Below are positions 1 through 8,414 of a stretch of DNA of 64,000 bases, in pieces. The stretch's first letter is position 1, and every line of letters begins with the position of its first letter. The position numbers and the translations under genes were made by a program. The stretch lies in the NCBI GenBank assembly GCA_020638575.1, contig JACKIH010000003.1:1-64000 (forward strand). The letters run 5' to 3'. The stretch comes from Rhodospirillaceae bacterium. GTDB lineage: Bacteria; Pseudomonadota; Alphaproteobacteria; DSM-16000; Inquilinaceae. The notes below the pieces were generated by a model, which did no database searches, had not been told where the DNA came from, and worked only from the letters and a program-made list of their open reading frames with translations.

Positions 1-246
1 GATATTTGTGCCGCTCTAGCTCCGTAATCTCTGGCTCATTCACAGCAGACTCCGCATCCTCGGAATCACCAGCTGTGCAGCGCCTTTAGGGGCCTTCCCA
101 TGTTGCATCCATGTCGCATGGAGCTGACGCGACCCTATGGAAAACCGCAGAAATCCTTGGCTTTCTGTTGTGCCATGTTGCAACGCAATTGGCCCGCAAA
201 ATCGGCCAGACGTTGTCCTAATACATTGATTTTATGAAGAGATTTA
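1..246. other. Lower-GC region at tRNA-Phe 3' end, possible edge of an integrated element
   Basis: This stretch is visibly poorer in GC than the rest of the window and holds no complete gene. It lies directly beyond the 3' end of the minus-strand tRNA-Phe, a common attachment site for tyrosine-integrase islands. It contains three copies of an 11-bp repeat (98-183). On the minus strand a reading frame opens with GTG at 43 and runs off the left edge (14 codons visible); it could be the start of an integrase or any other gene. The island interpretation is inference. Confidence 0.4.
98..183. repeat. Three 11-bp repeats CCATGT(T/C)GCA(T/A)
   Basis: Copies lie at 98-108, 109-119 (head to tail) and 173-183. 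The first two differ by one base and the third differs from the first only in its last base. An 11-bp period is one helical turn, so a protein would meet successive copies on the same DNA face. Short direct repeats beside a tRNA 3' end resemble integrase arm-type binding sites, but no integrase is visible here to confirm that role. Confidence 0.5.
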
Positions 247-322
247 TGGTGCCCAGGGGCGGATTCGAACCACCGACACGCGGATTTTCAGTCCACTGCT
301 CTACCAACTGAGCTACCTGGGC
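247..322 (-). tRNA. tRNA-Phe (GAA)
   Basis: The minus strand folds as a full cloverleaf of 76 nt including an encoded CCA end at 247-249. The acceptor stem is GCCCAGG with its complement CCTGGGC, the T arm carries GGTTCGAATCC, and the anticodon loop reads CTGAAAA with anticodon GAA. It sits downstream of the yacG end of the murA-to-yacG run, on the same strand, and its 3' end borders the lower-GC segment at 1-246. Confidence 0.97.
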
Positions 323-428
323 GCCGCACCGGGCAGGCCGCCCGGTTGGAACCCCGCCTTATAGTCGGCCGGCGCCGGCCTGTCTACCGGTCCGCACGGC
401 CGCCCCCTGATGGGCAGGCGCGCGCCGG

Positions 429-644
429 TCATCCGCTGTCCGGGTCATCGCTCCTGGGCAGGTCCTCGGCCTCGTCGTCTGCCGGCTGGCTGACCACGTA
501 GCGGCTGCCGAGCCAGCGGGCCAGATCGATGTCGGCACAGCGGCGCGAGCAGAACGGGCGCGTTCGCACGGCGGTCGGCCGGCCGCAGATGGGGCATTTG
601 CCCTTGTTGGCGAGGCGGGGGATGGTGATGGGAGTATCGGCCAT
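429..644 (-). CDS. yacG: DNA gyrase inhibitor YacG (zinc-binding)
   Basis: This 71-residue protein has the YacG zinc module near residues 17-36: CPICGRP, then FCSRRC, giving four cysteines that coordinate zinc. An acidic tail follows (DDEAEDL and DDPDSG). YacG binds the GyrB subunit and inhibits gyrase in other proteobacteria. The ATG at 644 is chosen because the zinc motif then falls at the usual distance from the N-terminus; the frame extends 29 codons further upstream without resemblance to the family. It is the last gene of the housekeeping run, after the RNase E/G-like gene, an arrangement common in alphaproteobacteria. Confidence 0.9.
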   Translation of the reverse strand: MADTPITIPRLANKGKCPICGRPTAVRTRPFCSRRCADIDLARWLGSRYVVSQPADDEAEDLPRSDDPDSG

Positions 645-740
645 AGCGCCGACATGACGGGCACGGCGCGGTAAATCAAGCCCCGGCGACCGATTTCGCG
701 GGCGTAGCGGCCTTGTTTCAGGCTCCGGCAAAGGTGACCG

Positions 741-1808
741 CTACCGGCGGCCGGCCAGCACGTCGGCGAGGGCGGCACCGCGGCGCTGGCGGGCAAGGCG
801 CAGCAGGCCCAGCCGGTCGATGCCGACCACCTGCACCGTCGCGGGGTCGTCGGCGAACCCGTCGGCGACGGCAGCCAGCAGGACCTTGGTTTCGGCTTCC
901 GGCTTGGCACTGCCGATCAGGTCTACGACGATGGGGCCGGCCAGGTTGCGCAGGCGGATCTGCCGCGCCAGGACGCGGCACGCCTCCAGGTTGGCGGTGC
1001 GCTCGCTGGCCGCTGATCCCAGATCGACGTCGACGGCGACCAGGGCAGCGGTGGGTTCGATCACCAGACGGCCGCCGCTAGCGAGTGCTACCTCCGACGA
1101 CTGGGCGGCGACGAACGGCTCCGACAGGTCGGCCGGCGCTACAGCGATGCGCTCGGTCAAGTCCGGCGCCCAGGTGCGGCACCAGTGGGCGAGCGCCCGC
1201 GCGGCATCGGGCGAGGGCAGGCGCACGGCTGCGGGATCTTCGGCATCGAGGATCAGACGGCGCAGGGGATCGGGGCCAGGCAGCACCGGGTCCGAGCCAT
1301 CGAAGGGTCGGGCGGCGGCCAGGCCGCGGCCCAGTTCGGCCAGGTGCTGGGCGTCCCGGCCCACGGCATCGGGTGTGGCCTGGGCAGCGCGGCGCCGCAC
1401 TATCCAGCCGCCGCCGTCCGGCAGGCGTGCCGCCCAGTCGCCGGCGCGGAAACCGGGCAGGCGCTTGGCCCCGCGAAGGCCACTGCCGAAGGGCCGGTGA
1501 ACCAGGCAGCGGCCGGGCAGGGCGATGTCCGTGGTCGCTTCGGCAAGCTTGGTGGTGCGGGCCTGCGCCGTCACCTGCACCAGTATGGGCTGCGTCGCCG
1601 GCTCGTCCCCGGCCAGGCGCACCGGCACCTCGCCGATCTTGCCCCAGCCGCCGCCGCGGGGATCGCTGCGGGTCACCCGGCACCAGTGGACGGCCCCTTC
1701 GACGAGCGGGGCAGCGGGATCGGCAGCCCGCAGGTCCCACACCACGCCATCCTTGAGCACCGCTGCCAGGGCCAGGCCGTCGACGCTGTCGCCGACGAGC
1801 TCGATCAT
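741..1808 (-). CDS. Ribonuclease E/G family protein, short form
   Basis: The protein has 355 residues. The region around residues 255-300 matches the catalytic DNase I-like subdomain of RNase E/G: a VDVDLGS segment (Asp260 and Asp262), TANLEA, then IRLRNLAGPIVVDLIGS with Asp296, equivalent to the two magnesium-binding aspartates. It is much shorter than RNase E or RNase G (about 490 residues and up), and I see no CPxC zinc-link after the catalytic part. An S1 domain is not recognisable in the N-terminal half. The ATG at 1808 overlaps the maf stop (ATGA), so translation is probably coupled. Role inferred: an accessory endoribonuclease. Confidence 0.75.
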   Translation of the reverse strand: MIELVGDSVDGLALAAVLKDGVVWDLRAADPAAPLVEGAVHWCRVTRSDPRGGGWGKIGEVPVRLAGDEPATQPILVQVTAQARTTKLAEATTDIALPGRCLVHRPFGSGLRGAKRLPGFRAGDWAARLPDGGGWIVRRRAAQATPDAVGRDAQHLAELGRGLAAARPFDGSDPVLPGPDPLRRLILDAEDPAAVRLPSPDAARALAHWCRTWAPDLTERIAVAPADLSEPFVAAQSSEVALASGGRLVIEPTAALVAVDVDLGSAASERTANLEACRVLARQIRLRNLAGPIVVDLIGSAKPEAETKVLLAAVADGFADDPATVQVVGIDRLGLLRLARQRRGAALADVLAGRR

Positions 1809-2428
1809 GGCGCGGCTGGAGTCGGCGGGCGGTCGACGGGGTAGCCGAGGCCCATGAGCATCTGGGCGGTCTCCCACACCGGGAGGCCGACCACATTGGT
1901 GTAGGAGCCGGAGATCTGGGTGACGAATCGGGCGGCCCGGCCCTGGATGGCATAGCCGCCGGCCTTGCCCTGGCCTTCGCCGCTGGCGATGTAGGCCGCG
2001 GCCATGGCATCGGTCAGGCGCGCCATCTGTACCAGGGTGGTCACGACGCGGAGCGCCCGGCGGCCGTCCGGTGCGATCACGCAGACGCCGGTGTGCACCC
2101 GGTGGCGCCGGCCCGACAGCAGGCGAAGGCAGGCCCGCACGCCGGCGGCATCGTCCGGCTTGGGCAGAATGCGCCGGCCGCAGGCCACCACCGTGTCGGC
2201 CGCCAGGGTGAACTGGCCGCGGACGGCAACGGCATCCGCCTTCTCACGGGCAAGCCGCCGCGCATGGTCCACCGGCAGTTCGCGCACGCCCGGCGTTTCG
2301 TCCATGTCGGCCGGCGCCACCCGATCGGGCGTCACGCCGATTTGGCGCAGCAGGTCGAGCCGCCGCGGCGAAGCCGAGGCCAGCACCAGCGCCGGGCACC
2401 CCTCCGGCAGATCGGATGTGCGGGCCAT
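1805..2428 (-). CDS. maf: Maf-like nucleoside triphosphate pyrophosphatase
   Basis: This 207-residue protein has the Maf fold signature: LASASPRR at residues 16-23 (phosphate-binding loop), MDETPG around 42-47 and the catalytic LAADTVV with Asp78. KAGGYAIQG and SYTNVVGLP lie in the C-terminal half. Family members hydrolyse dTTP/UTP or modified nucleotides to monophosphates and keep them out of nucleic acids. It lies between infA and the RNase E/G-like gene, overlapping the latter by four bases, and is 21 bp downstream of infA, so all are probably co-transcribed. Confidence 0.93.
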   Translation of the reverse strand: MARTSDLPEGCPALVLASASPRRLDLLRQIGVTPDRVAPADMDETPGVRELPVDHARRLAREKADAVAVRGQFTLAADTVVACGRRILPKPDDAAGVRACLRLLSGRRHRVHTGVCVIAPDGRRALRVVTTLVQMARLTDAMAAAYIASGEGQGKAGGYAIQGRAARFVTQISGSYTNVVGLPVWETAQMLMGLGYPVDRPPTPAAP

Positions 2429-2449
2429 CCCGGAAGCCGGGATCGCCGC

Positions 2450-2668
2450 CTATTTGAACCGGAAAGTGATCCGACCCTTGGTCAGATCATAGGGGGTCAT
2501 TTCCACGTTGACCCGGTCGCCGGCGAGCACGCGGATGCGGTTCTTGCGCATCTTGCCGCTGGTGTGAGCCAGCACCTCATGCTCGTTGTCCAGCTTTACG
2601 CGGAACATCGCGTTCGGCAGCAGTTCCATCACCGTGCCGGAGAACTCGATTAGATCTTCCTTAGCCAT
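2450..2668 (-). CDS. infA: Translation initiation factor IF-1
   Basis: The 72-residue protein is a canonical S1-like OB-fold IF-1: MAKEDLIEFSG, GTVMELLPNAMFRV, then HTSGKMRKNRIRVLAGD and MTPYDLTKGRITFR. IF-1 binds the ribosomal A site during initiation with IF-2 and IF-3. The ATG at 2668 gives the standard length; an upstream in-frame start at 2701 would add eleven unrelated residues. It opens the infA-maf-RNase-yacG part of the run and follows a 368-bp gap that may contain its own promoter. Confidence 0.98.
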   Translation of the reverse strand: MAKEDLIEFSGTVMELLPNAMFRVKLDNEHEVLAHTSGKMRKNRIRVLAGDRVNVEMTPYDLTKGRITFRFK

Positions 2669-3036
2669 GCCCACCGCAAACCCAAGAAAACAGCGCCGCA
2701 TACGTGACGGGCGGGAAGGGTTCGGTCAAGGGGGTCTGAGGCGGTACAGCCATGGTCGGCCGAAAAGCTGCTCCAAATGGCTGTTTCCGGAGGGTTTCGG
2801 CCGGGATGGACCGGCACCCGAGCGAGGGAATGCGCGGCCCATCCCGGCCTGCCGACGATGTGCACCTGCCCGTCGGCGCTCGGGGAGGAGCAGAGAGTGT
2901 CGGCCTTCGTCGCCGGGGCGGATGCTGTGGGGGCCCACCCCGCGACCTATTGAGAATGGGACCGGTATCGCGATTGGAGAAATTCAAGGTGGCAATGCGC
3001 TGCATTGACCTTACACATGACTCCACGCGCCCGGGA
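2669..3036. other. Intergenic region upstream of infA
   Basis: This 368-bp stretch has no convincing gene on either strand. A plus-strand open frame crosses it, but its product resembles nothing known and it runs antisense into the phosphatase gene. The stretch should hold the infA promoter on the minus strand. I could not pick out a terminator for the upstream phosphatase gene. Confidence 0.6.
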
Positions 3037-3483
3037 TCACACCTGCGGGCCGCTTCGCGGCGGGAAGCGCTGGCGAATCCGCTGTCTGAGTTGGTCGCGC
3101 ACCTGACGGAAGGCATCCAGGCGGGTTTCGCGGTTGCCTTCCACGATGGTCGGGTCGAACGTCGGCCAGAATTCCACCTCGCAGGCGTTGGTGCGGGTCA
3201 GTTCCAGTGCCCGGTGGTGGGCTTCCGGCGACAGGGAGATCACCAGGTCCGGCGCATCGTCCTGCAGGTCGTCGAAGGTCTTGGGGCGGTGGCGCGACAG
3301 GTCGAGCCCGATCTCGCCCAGCACCTCGACGGCAAACGGGTCCGTCTCGCCCTCGCGCACCCCGGCGCTGTCGATGTAGACGCGACGGCCGTGCAGGCTT
3401 TTCATGATGGCTTCTGCCATCGGCGACCGGATCGAGTTGAGCGTGCAGCAGAAGAGAACGCTGCCCGGCAGCTCATCGGTCAC
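3037..3483 (-). CDS. Low-molecular-weight protein tyrosine phosphatase
   Basis: The 148-residue protein has the CX5R phosphatase loop at Cys13-TLNSI-Arg19 followed by SPMAEAI, and the general-acid aspartate in the WPTFDP segment (Asp110). Family members dephosphorylate phosphotyrosine proteins; some relatives reduce arsenate. A GTG at 3483 is preferred because it overlaps the UPF0262 stop (GTGA), a typical coupled junction, and places the catalytic loop at the usual N-terminal position. It sits between UPF0262 and infA as in many alphaproteobacteria. Confidence 0.88.
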   Translation of the reverse strand: MTDELPGSVLFCCTLNSIRSPMAEAIMKSLHGRRVYIDSAGVREGETDPFAVEVLGEIGLDLSRHRPKTFDDLQDDAPDLVISLSPEAHHRALELTRTNACEVEFWPTFDPTIVEGNRETRLDAFRQVRDQLRQRIRQRFPPRSGPQV

Positions 3484-3980
3484 TGCGCTTCTCGACCCTT
3501 GATGTGCAGCACGCACAGGAGGGTGAAGAGCCGGCGCGCCGTGTCCTGGTCCACGTCGATGCGCCCGGCCAAGCGTTCGCGCAGCAGCTCCGAGCCATCG
3601 TTGTGCAGGCCCCGCCGCCCCATGTCGATCGCCTCGATCTTCGACGGTGCCGCGCGTTTGATGGCGTCGTAGTAGCTTTCGCAGATGGCGAAGTAGTCGC
3701 GGATGATGCGGCGGAACGGCGACAGGGGCAGGGGCACCAGGCCGAGATGCGCATCCTTGGAGTCGGCGATGTTGAAGATCAGCCGATTGTCTTCCAGGCT
3801 GAGGCGCAGGCGGTACGGCCCTTCGCCGCAGCCGACCGGCTCGAAGGTGTTGTCCTCCAGCAGGTCGTAGATGGCGATGGCGCGTTCGTGCTCCACCTCG
3901 GGGCTGCGCCGGCCGACGCTCCTCTCATCCAGGCGGATGTCGATCAGTCGATTGGCTTTGGTGACGGTCTGGTCTGCCAT
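3480..3980 (-). CDS. UPF0262 family protein
   Basis: This 166-residue protein matches the alphaproteobacterial UPF0262 family, whose function is unknown. Recognisable segments are RLIDIRLDE near the N-terminus, ERAIAIYDLLEDN, PYRLRLSLEDNRLIF, PLSPFRRIIRDYFAICESYYDAI and the C-terminal RRLFTLLCVLHI. The ATG at 3980 removes a 24-residue leader with no family likeness. It follows hisD by 10 bp and overlaps the phosphatase gene by four bases, so it is part of the same transcript. Confidence 0.9.
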   Translation of the reverse strand: MADQTVTKANRLIDIRLDERSVGRRSPEVEHERAIAIYDLLEDNTFEPVGCGEGPYRLRLSLEDNRLIFNIADSKDAHLGLVPLPLSPFRRIIRDYFAICESYYDAIKRAAPSKIEAIDMGRRGLHNDGSELLRERLAGRIDVDQDTARRLFTLLCVLHIKGREAQ

Positions 3981-3990
3981 CGCCGGGTCA

Positions 3991-5313
3991 TCACTCCGCG
4001 GGGTCGACGGCAACACCCAGCGCTTGCAGCCGCACGCGCACCGATTGGGCATGGGCGCCCAGACCCTCAGCTTCGGCCAGCGCCACCGCCGCCGGCCCGA
4101 TCACGCGCAGGCTGCCGTTGGTGCAGGCCACCAGCGAGGTGCGCTTCATGAAGTCCAGCACCCCGAGGCCGGAGGAAAAGCGGGCGCTGCGCGCCGTCGG
4201 CAGCACGTGATTGGTGCCTGCCACGTAGTCGCCGATGGCTTCCGGCGTCTGGCGGCCGAGGAAGATGGTGCCGGCGTGGCGGATCAGATTGGCCAGGGCC
4301 GCCGGCTGGGCCACGGCCAGTTCCACATGCTCCGGGGCCAGGCGGTCGACCAGGGCCGGGGCCGCGAGCAGGTCGTCGACCACGATGATGGCGCCGTTGT
4401 CGGTCCAGGACCGGCGCGCAGTGTCCGACTGCGGCAGCGCATCCAGCCAGGTCTCCACCGCCGCCGCCACCGCGGCCGCGAAATCGGCATCGTCGGTGAT
4501 CAGGATGGACTGGGCGTCGGGGTCGTGCTCGGCCTGGGAGAGCAGGTCGATGGCGATCCAGGCGGGATCGTTGTCCTTGTCCGCCACCACCAGGATTTCC
4601 GAGGGGCCGGCGATCATGTCGATGCCGACCTTGCCGTAGACCTGGCGCTTGGCTTCCGCCACGTAGGCGTTGCCTGGGCCGACGATCTTGTCCACCGGCT
4701 GGATGGTCTCCGTGCCGTAGGCGAGTGCTGCCACGGCCTGGGCGCCGCCCACCCGCCAGATCTCCGTAACCCCGGCGCGGCTGGCCGCGTACAGCACGGC
4801 GGGATCGAGTTGGCCGGACGGCGACGGGCACACCATGACGACGCGCGCCACGCCGGCGACGTGGGCCGGAATGGCGTTCATCAGCAACGTGCTGGGATAG
4901 CTGGCACGGCCGCCCGGCACGTAGATGCCGATGGCGTCCACCGGCGTCCAGCGGTGGGAGAGCTTGACGCCCGAGGCGTCGTCCACCTCCAGCGTTTGCG
5001 GCCGCTGGTGCAGGTGGAAGTCGAGGATGCGCTCGGCCGCCAGGTCGATGGCCGCACGCACGGATTCGGATACCTCCTCGGCGGCGGCCAGCATCTCCGC
5101 CAGGTCGACGCGCAGCTCCGCCACGGTGGCCGGCGCCTGACCGTCCAGCCGTGCGGTCAGCTCCAGGAGGGCGGCATCGCCGCCCTGGCGCACCTGATCG
5201 ACGATCTCGCGCACGGTGCCGGCGACATCGGGCGTGCTGACGGAGCGGTTGCTGACCAGGTCGTTGAATCGGGAGGGAAAGTCGGCAGCGCCGACGGATA
5301 GCTCAATCGGCAT
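3991..5313 (-). CDS. hisD: Histidinol dehydrogenase
   Basis: The 440-residue enzyme performs the last two steps of histidine synthesis, oxidising L-histidinol to L-histidine with NAD. Visible family features are YVPGGRASYPST near 131-142, the KIVGPGN NAD-site segment, the zinc ligands in LLSQAEHDPDAQ (Gln260, His263) and the catalytic pair in LAPEHVEL (Glu328, His329). The ATG at 5313 overlaps the hisG stop by 11 bases; a GTG three codons upstream is an alternative start. Confidence 0.97.
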   Translation of the reverse strand: MPIELSVGAADFPSRFNDLVSNRSVSTPDVAGTVREIVDQVRQGGDAALLELTARLDGQAPATVAELRVDLAEMLAAAEEVSESVRAAIDLAAERILDFHLHQRPQTLEVDDASGVKLSHRWTPVDAIGIYVPGGRASYPSTLLMNAIPAHVAGVARVVMVCPSPSGQLDPAVLYAASRAGVTEIWRVGGAQAVAALAYGTETIQPVDKIVGPGNAYVAEAKRQVYGKVGIDMIAGPSEILVVADKDNDPAWIAIDLLSQAEHDPDAQSILITDDADFAAAVAAAVETWLDALPQSDTARRSWTDNGAIIVVDDLLAAPALVDRLAPEHVELAVAQPAALANLIRHAGTIFLGRQTPEAIGDYVAGTNHVLPTARSARFSSGLGVLDFMKRTSLVACTNGSLRVIGPAAVALAEAEGLGAHAQSVRVRLQALGVAVDPAE

Positions 5314-6040
5314 CGACTGCACTCCGGAACCGTTCGATCCAGGCCATGGTTTCCGCCGGCCGCGTCTTCAAGGTCGCCCGGTTGACGATCAGGCGGGACG
5401 ACACGTCGGCGATCTGTTCGATTTCCTGCAGGCCGTTGGCACGCAGCGTGCTGCCGGTCGACACCAGGTCGACGATGCGGCGGCACAGGCCGAGCGCCGG
5501 GGCCAGCTCCATGGCGCCGTTCAGCTTGATGCATTCGGCCTGGACGCCGCGCGCCGCGAAGTGCCGCCGGGTGATGGCGGGGTACTTGGTGGCGATGCGA
5601 ACGTGGCTCCAGCGGCTGGGATCGTCGGTCTCGCCCAACTCCTGGGGCTCGGCCACCGCCAGGCGGCACTTGCCGATCTTCAAGTCGAGCGGCGCGTAGA
5701 TTTCCGGATAGTCGAACTCGGCCAGCACGTCCGATCCGGCAACCCCGAGATGGGCAGCCCCGAAGGCCACGAAGGTGGCCACGTCGAAGGCGCGCACGCG
5801 GATGATCTCCAGGCCGACGTCAGCGGTCCGGAAGCGCAGGGCGCGGTCCTTGGGGTCGTCGAAGCCCGGTTCGGGCTTGAGGCCGACCTTGTCCATCAGG
5901 GGCCTCAGTTCGTCGAGGATGCGCCCCTTGGGCACGGCGAACACCAGCGGGTCGGCCGGTCGGGCGTCCGGGCGGTGTCGGTCGGCCGACGAGGAAGCAG
6001 TATCCGGCACGGCGGCCACCCAATCTTGCGGCAATTCCAT
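5303..6040 (-). CDS. hisG: ATP phosphoribosyltransferase, short form
   Basis: The 245-residue enzyme commits ATP and PRPP to histidine synthesis. The PRPP-binding loop DLVSTGSTLRANGL lies at residues 191-204, and FAVPKGRILDEL marks the start of the catalytic domain near residue 34. The C-terminal regulatory domain of long-form HisG is absent, so the short form would normally need HisZ, which is not in this window. About 30 residues precede the conserved domain, so the true start may be internal. It overlaps hisD. Confidence 0.95.
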   Translation of the reverse strand: MELPQDWVAAVPDTASSSADRHRPDARPADPLVFAVPKGRILDELRPLMDKVGLKPEPGFDDPKDRALRFRTADVGLEIIRVRAFDVATFVAFGAAHLGVAGSDVLAEFDYPEIYAPLDLKIGKCRLAVAEPQELGETDDPSRWSHVRIATKYPAITRRHFAARGVQAECIKLNGAMELAPALGLCRRIVDLVSTGSTLRANGLQEIEQIADVSSRLIVNRATLKTRPAETMAWIERFRSAVDAD

Positions 6041-6134
6041 CGATCATGCGCCGCGGCGCACTGTCATGTTGATATAGCGGTTCCTACGGTACGGGGGGAA
6101 CCCCCGCACGCCGGTTGCGGCGGTATGCCGGCGA

Positions 6135-6626
6135 TCAGTCGAGATCCTCGGCGTCGATGAGCCCGTGGGTGGGCGTACGGCGCGTCGGCCACGGCTCGCC
6201 GAAATCCTCCAGCGCCACCTCGATTGCCGAGACGCGCAGCCTGAGTTCCGGTCCGCCGCTGAAGGTCAACAGGATGGTGCCCGCGTCATGGCGCAGGCCC
6301 AGCAGGTCGAGCATGGCGCTGCGGTCGCGCAGGTCGAGTGCCTGGGTCTGCGCCCGCTCCACCTGGCCGATCCGCACGCCGCAATGGCAGCGCAGGAAGA
6401 CCGGCCCGCCGTCGCCGGCCGCCTGGCTGGCGTCGGCCCCCACCGCCGCCGGCACCGCATTCCACATGAAGCGGTTGACCACCATGACGAAGGTGCGCTC
6501 GGCCGCCAGGTAGCTGATATCGGTCACCGGCACGATCGCGTCCTGCAACTGGGCGGATACGATCAGCAGGTCGTCGGCATCGGCGGCGCGGAGCCTGAGC
6601 TTCGGGTCGGGGTCGGCAGGGGGCAT
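6135..6626 (-). CDS. DUF2948 family protein
   Basis: This 163-residue protein fits the DUF2948 family of unknown function, typically found between murA and the hisG/hisD genes in alphaproteobacteria. Recognisable parts are KLRLRAADADDLLIVSAQLQDA at the start, RTFVMVVNRFMWN near residue 48, and a C-terminal LLTFSGGPELRLRVSAIE followed by LEDFGEPWPT. No signal peptide or membrane segment is visible. It lies 8 bp downstream of murA. Confidence 0.85.
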   Translation of the reverse strand: MPPADPDPKLRLRAADADDLLIVSAQLQDAIVPVTDISYLAAERTFVMVVNRFMWNAVPAAVGADASQAAGDGGPVFLRCHCGVRIGQVERAQTQALDLRDRSAMLDLLGLRHDAGTILLTFSGGPELRLRVSAIEVALEDFGEPWPTRRTPTHGLIDAEDLD

Positions 6627-6634
6627 GGACAGGA

Positions 6635-7906
6635 CTACTCCCGGACGCGTTCGATATCCGCCCCGCAGGCGGCCAGCTTCTGCTCCAGGGCTTCGTAGCC
6701 CCGGTCGAGATGGTAGACGCGGTTGAGCGTGGTTTCGCCGCTGGCGGCCAGGCCGGCCAACACCAGGGAGACGCTGGCGCGCAGGTCGGTCGCCATCACC
6801 TGGGCGCCGGTGAGGTGGTCCACCCCGCGCACCAGGGCCGACGCACCGTGCACAGTGATGCTGGCGCCCATGCGCAGCAGTTCCGGCACGTGCATGAAGC
6901 GGTTCTCGAAGATCGTCTCGGTGATCAGCGAGGCGCCCTCGGCCACCGTCATCAGCGCCATCACTTGGGCCTGAAGATCGGTGGGGAAGCCGGGGTAGGG
7001 CTCCGTCATCACGTCGATGCCGTGCAGCCCGTTGGCCCGTTCCACCTTCAGCCCGCGGTTGGTGGCGGTGAAGGTCACGCCGGCCGGCCCCAAGGCATCG
7101 ATCACCGCGGTCAGCGCCTGGGCATCTGCGCCCAGCAGGTGCACCGAGCCGCCGGTGGCCGCCGCCGCCATGGCGTAGGTGCCGGTTTCAATGCGGTCGG
7201 GCACGATGGCGTGCTGCGTGCCGTTGAGGCGGTCGCGGCCGCGGATGGTGAGCGTGCTGGTGCCGATGCCGTCGATCTCCGCTCCCATGGCGACGAGGCA
7301 GGTGGCCAGATCGGCCACTTCCGGCTCGCGCGCGGCGTTCGCCAGCACGGTTTCGCCGCGGGCGAGGCTGGCCGCCATCAGCAGGTTCTCCGTCGCCCCC
7401 ACCGACACCTTGGAGAAGACGATATGTGCCCCCACAAGCCCATTGGGCGCGCGGGCGTGCATGTAGCCGTCCTTCAGTTCGATCTTGGCTCCCAGCGCTT
7501 CCAGCCCGGTAATGTGCAAGTCGACCGGCCGGGTGCCGATGGCACAGCCGCCGGGTAGCGACACTTCCGCGGTCCCGGTGCGGGCCAGCAACGGACCCAG
7601 CACGAGCACGCTGGCGCGCATCTTGCGCACCACATCGTAGGGCGCACGGGTGTCGGTGATCTGCTTTGCCGTCAGCGTGACGCGGCCCTGGCCGCCCTCG
7701 CTGCGCACGCGTTCGATCTCCACGCCGTGGCCGGCCAGCAGGGTGCCCATGGTGGCGATATCTGCCAGGTCCGGCAGCCGCGTCAGGGTGAGCGGCTGGT
7801 CGGTCAGCAAGGCCGCGGCCATCAGCGGCAAGGCCGCGTTCTTGGCGCCGCTGATGGGGATGTCACCCTTCAGGGGGCGGCCGCCGCGTATCCGGATCTT
7901 GTCCAT
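6635..7906 (-). CDS. murA: UDP-N-acetylglucosamine 1-carboxyvinyltransferase
   Basis: The 423-residue enzyme transfers enolpyruvate from PEP to UDP-GlcNAc, the first committed step of peptidoglycan synthesis. The N-terminus MDKIRIRGG, then ISGAKNAALPLMAAALL, and the loop PGGCAIGTRPVD with catalytic Cys121 are diagnostic. Cys rather than Asp at that position predicts fosfomycin sensitivity. The ATG at 7906 is preferred over a GTG two codons upstream because the family starts with MDKI. Confidence 0.97.
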   Translation of the reverse strand: MDKIRIRGGRPLKGDIPISGAKNAALPLMAAALLTDQPLTLTRLPDLADIATMGTLLAGHGVEIERVRSEGGQGRVTLTAKQITDTRAPYDVVRKMRASVLVLGPLLARTGTAEVSLPGGCAIGTRPVDLHITGLEALGAKIELKDGYMHARAPNGLVGAHIVFSKVSVGATENLLMAASLARGETVLANAAREPEVADLATCLVAMGAEIDGIGTSTLTIRGRDRLNGTQHAIVPDRIETGTYAMAAAATGGSVHLLGADAQALTAVIDALGPAGVTFTATNRGLKVERANGLHGIDVMTEPYPGFPTDLQAQVMALMTVAEGASLITETIFENRFMHVPELLRMGASITVHGASALVRGVDHLTGAQVMATDLRASVSLVLAGLAASGETTLNRVYHLDRGYEALEQKLAACGADIERVRE

Positions 7907-8021
7907 GGTCACTCGATCTGCTGTGCGGTTGCGGGGCGGCCGGTGGCGCCGGTCCGCAGCTCGGTTGCCGTGCGGGGGAACGGGCGGTGCGGGCGCGGAT
8001 CACCCGGTCGCTTGCCTCAGT

Positions 8022-8198
8022 CTATCCGTCTTCCTGGCCGTTTGATGGTCCGTGGGCTTCGGCTTGCCGCTGGCGGGCCTTGCGCTTGGCCAGATTGGCA
8101 CGCAGAGCCATCGCTTCGCGCCGCTGCCGCTCACCCTCGCGGTCACCGGCTGCGGGTTGGCGACGGCGGGAAATCTGGGGTTCCTGGACCTCCGGCAT
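8022..8198 (-). CDS. Small basic conserved protein upstream of murA
   Basis: This 58-residue reading frame starts at an ATG preceded by AGGG and encodes a very charged protein ending in the helix RREAMALRANLAKRKARQRQ. Small proteins with an ALRANLxRRKAQ-type helix occur next to murA in related bacteria, by my recollection, and have no known function. It could start upstream at 8291 instead. The short length and low complexity limit confidence. Confidence 0.5.
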   Translation of the reverse strand: MPEVQEPQISRRRQPAAGDREGERQRREAMALRANLAKRKARQRQAEAHGPSNGQEDG

Positions 8199-8348
8199 GT
8201 CCCTGGACCGTTTCGGTTCTTGCCCGACGATGAAAGGTCTTAGGTGGCGGAATTCGCGCTTCCGTTCAAGGGGCAGGCGCACCGCCGCCACGCCTCCGAG
8301 GGCGCATCGCCGGCGCCGGTGGCGGGCGACTCGGCGGCTTTGCGCAGA

Positions 8349-8377
8349 TTGACAGGGCTTACAACACTCCCCTAAGC
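8349..8377 (+). promoter_or_regulatory. Candidate promoter for the amino acid ABC operon
   Basis: TTGACA at 8349-8354 is followed after 17 bp by CTAAGC at 8372-8377, 38 bp before the start of the binding-protein gene. The -35 box is a consensus match. The CTA-rich -10 recurs upstream of other genes in this window (16086, 48258, 54783). Confidence 0.55.
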
Positions 8378-8414
8378 CATCATGCGACGGCTAACAGCCA
8401 ACGGGAGGCTAAAG

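Noticed and set aside
328..346. Hairpin ACCGGGC-N5-GCCCGGT as terminator near tRNA-Phe
   Set aside because: No T tract follows on either strand, so it does not look like an intrinsic terminator.
2752..3672. Plus-strand open frame across the infA upstream gap
   Set aside because: Most of it is antisense to the phosphatase and UPF0262 genes and it has no recognisable domain or ribosome-binding site.
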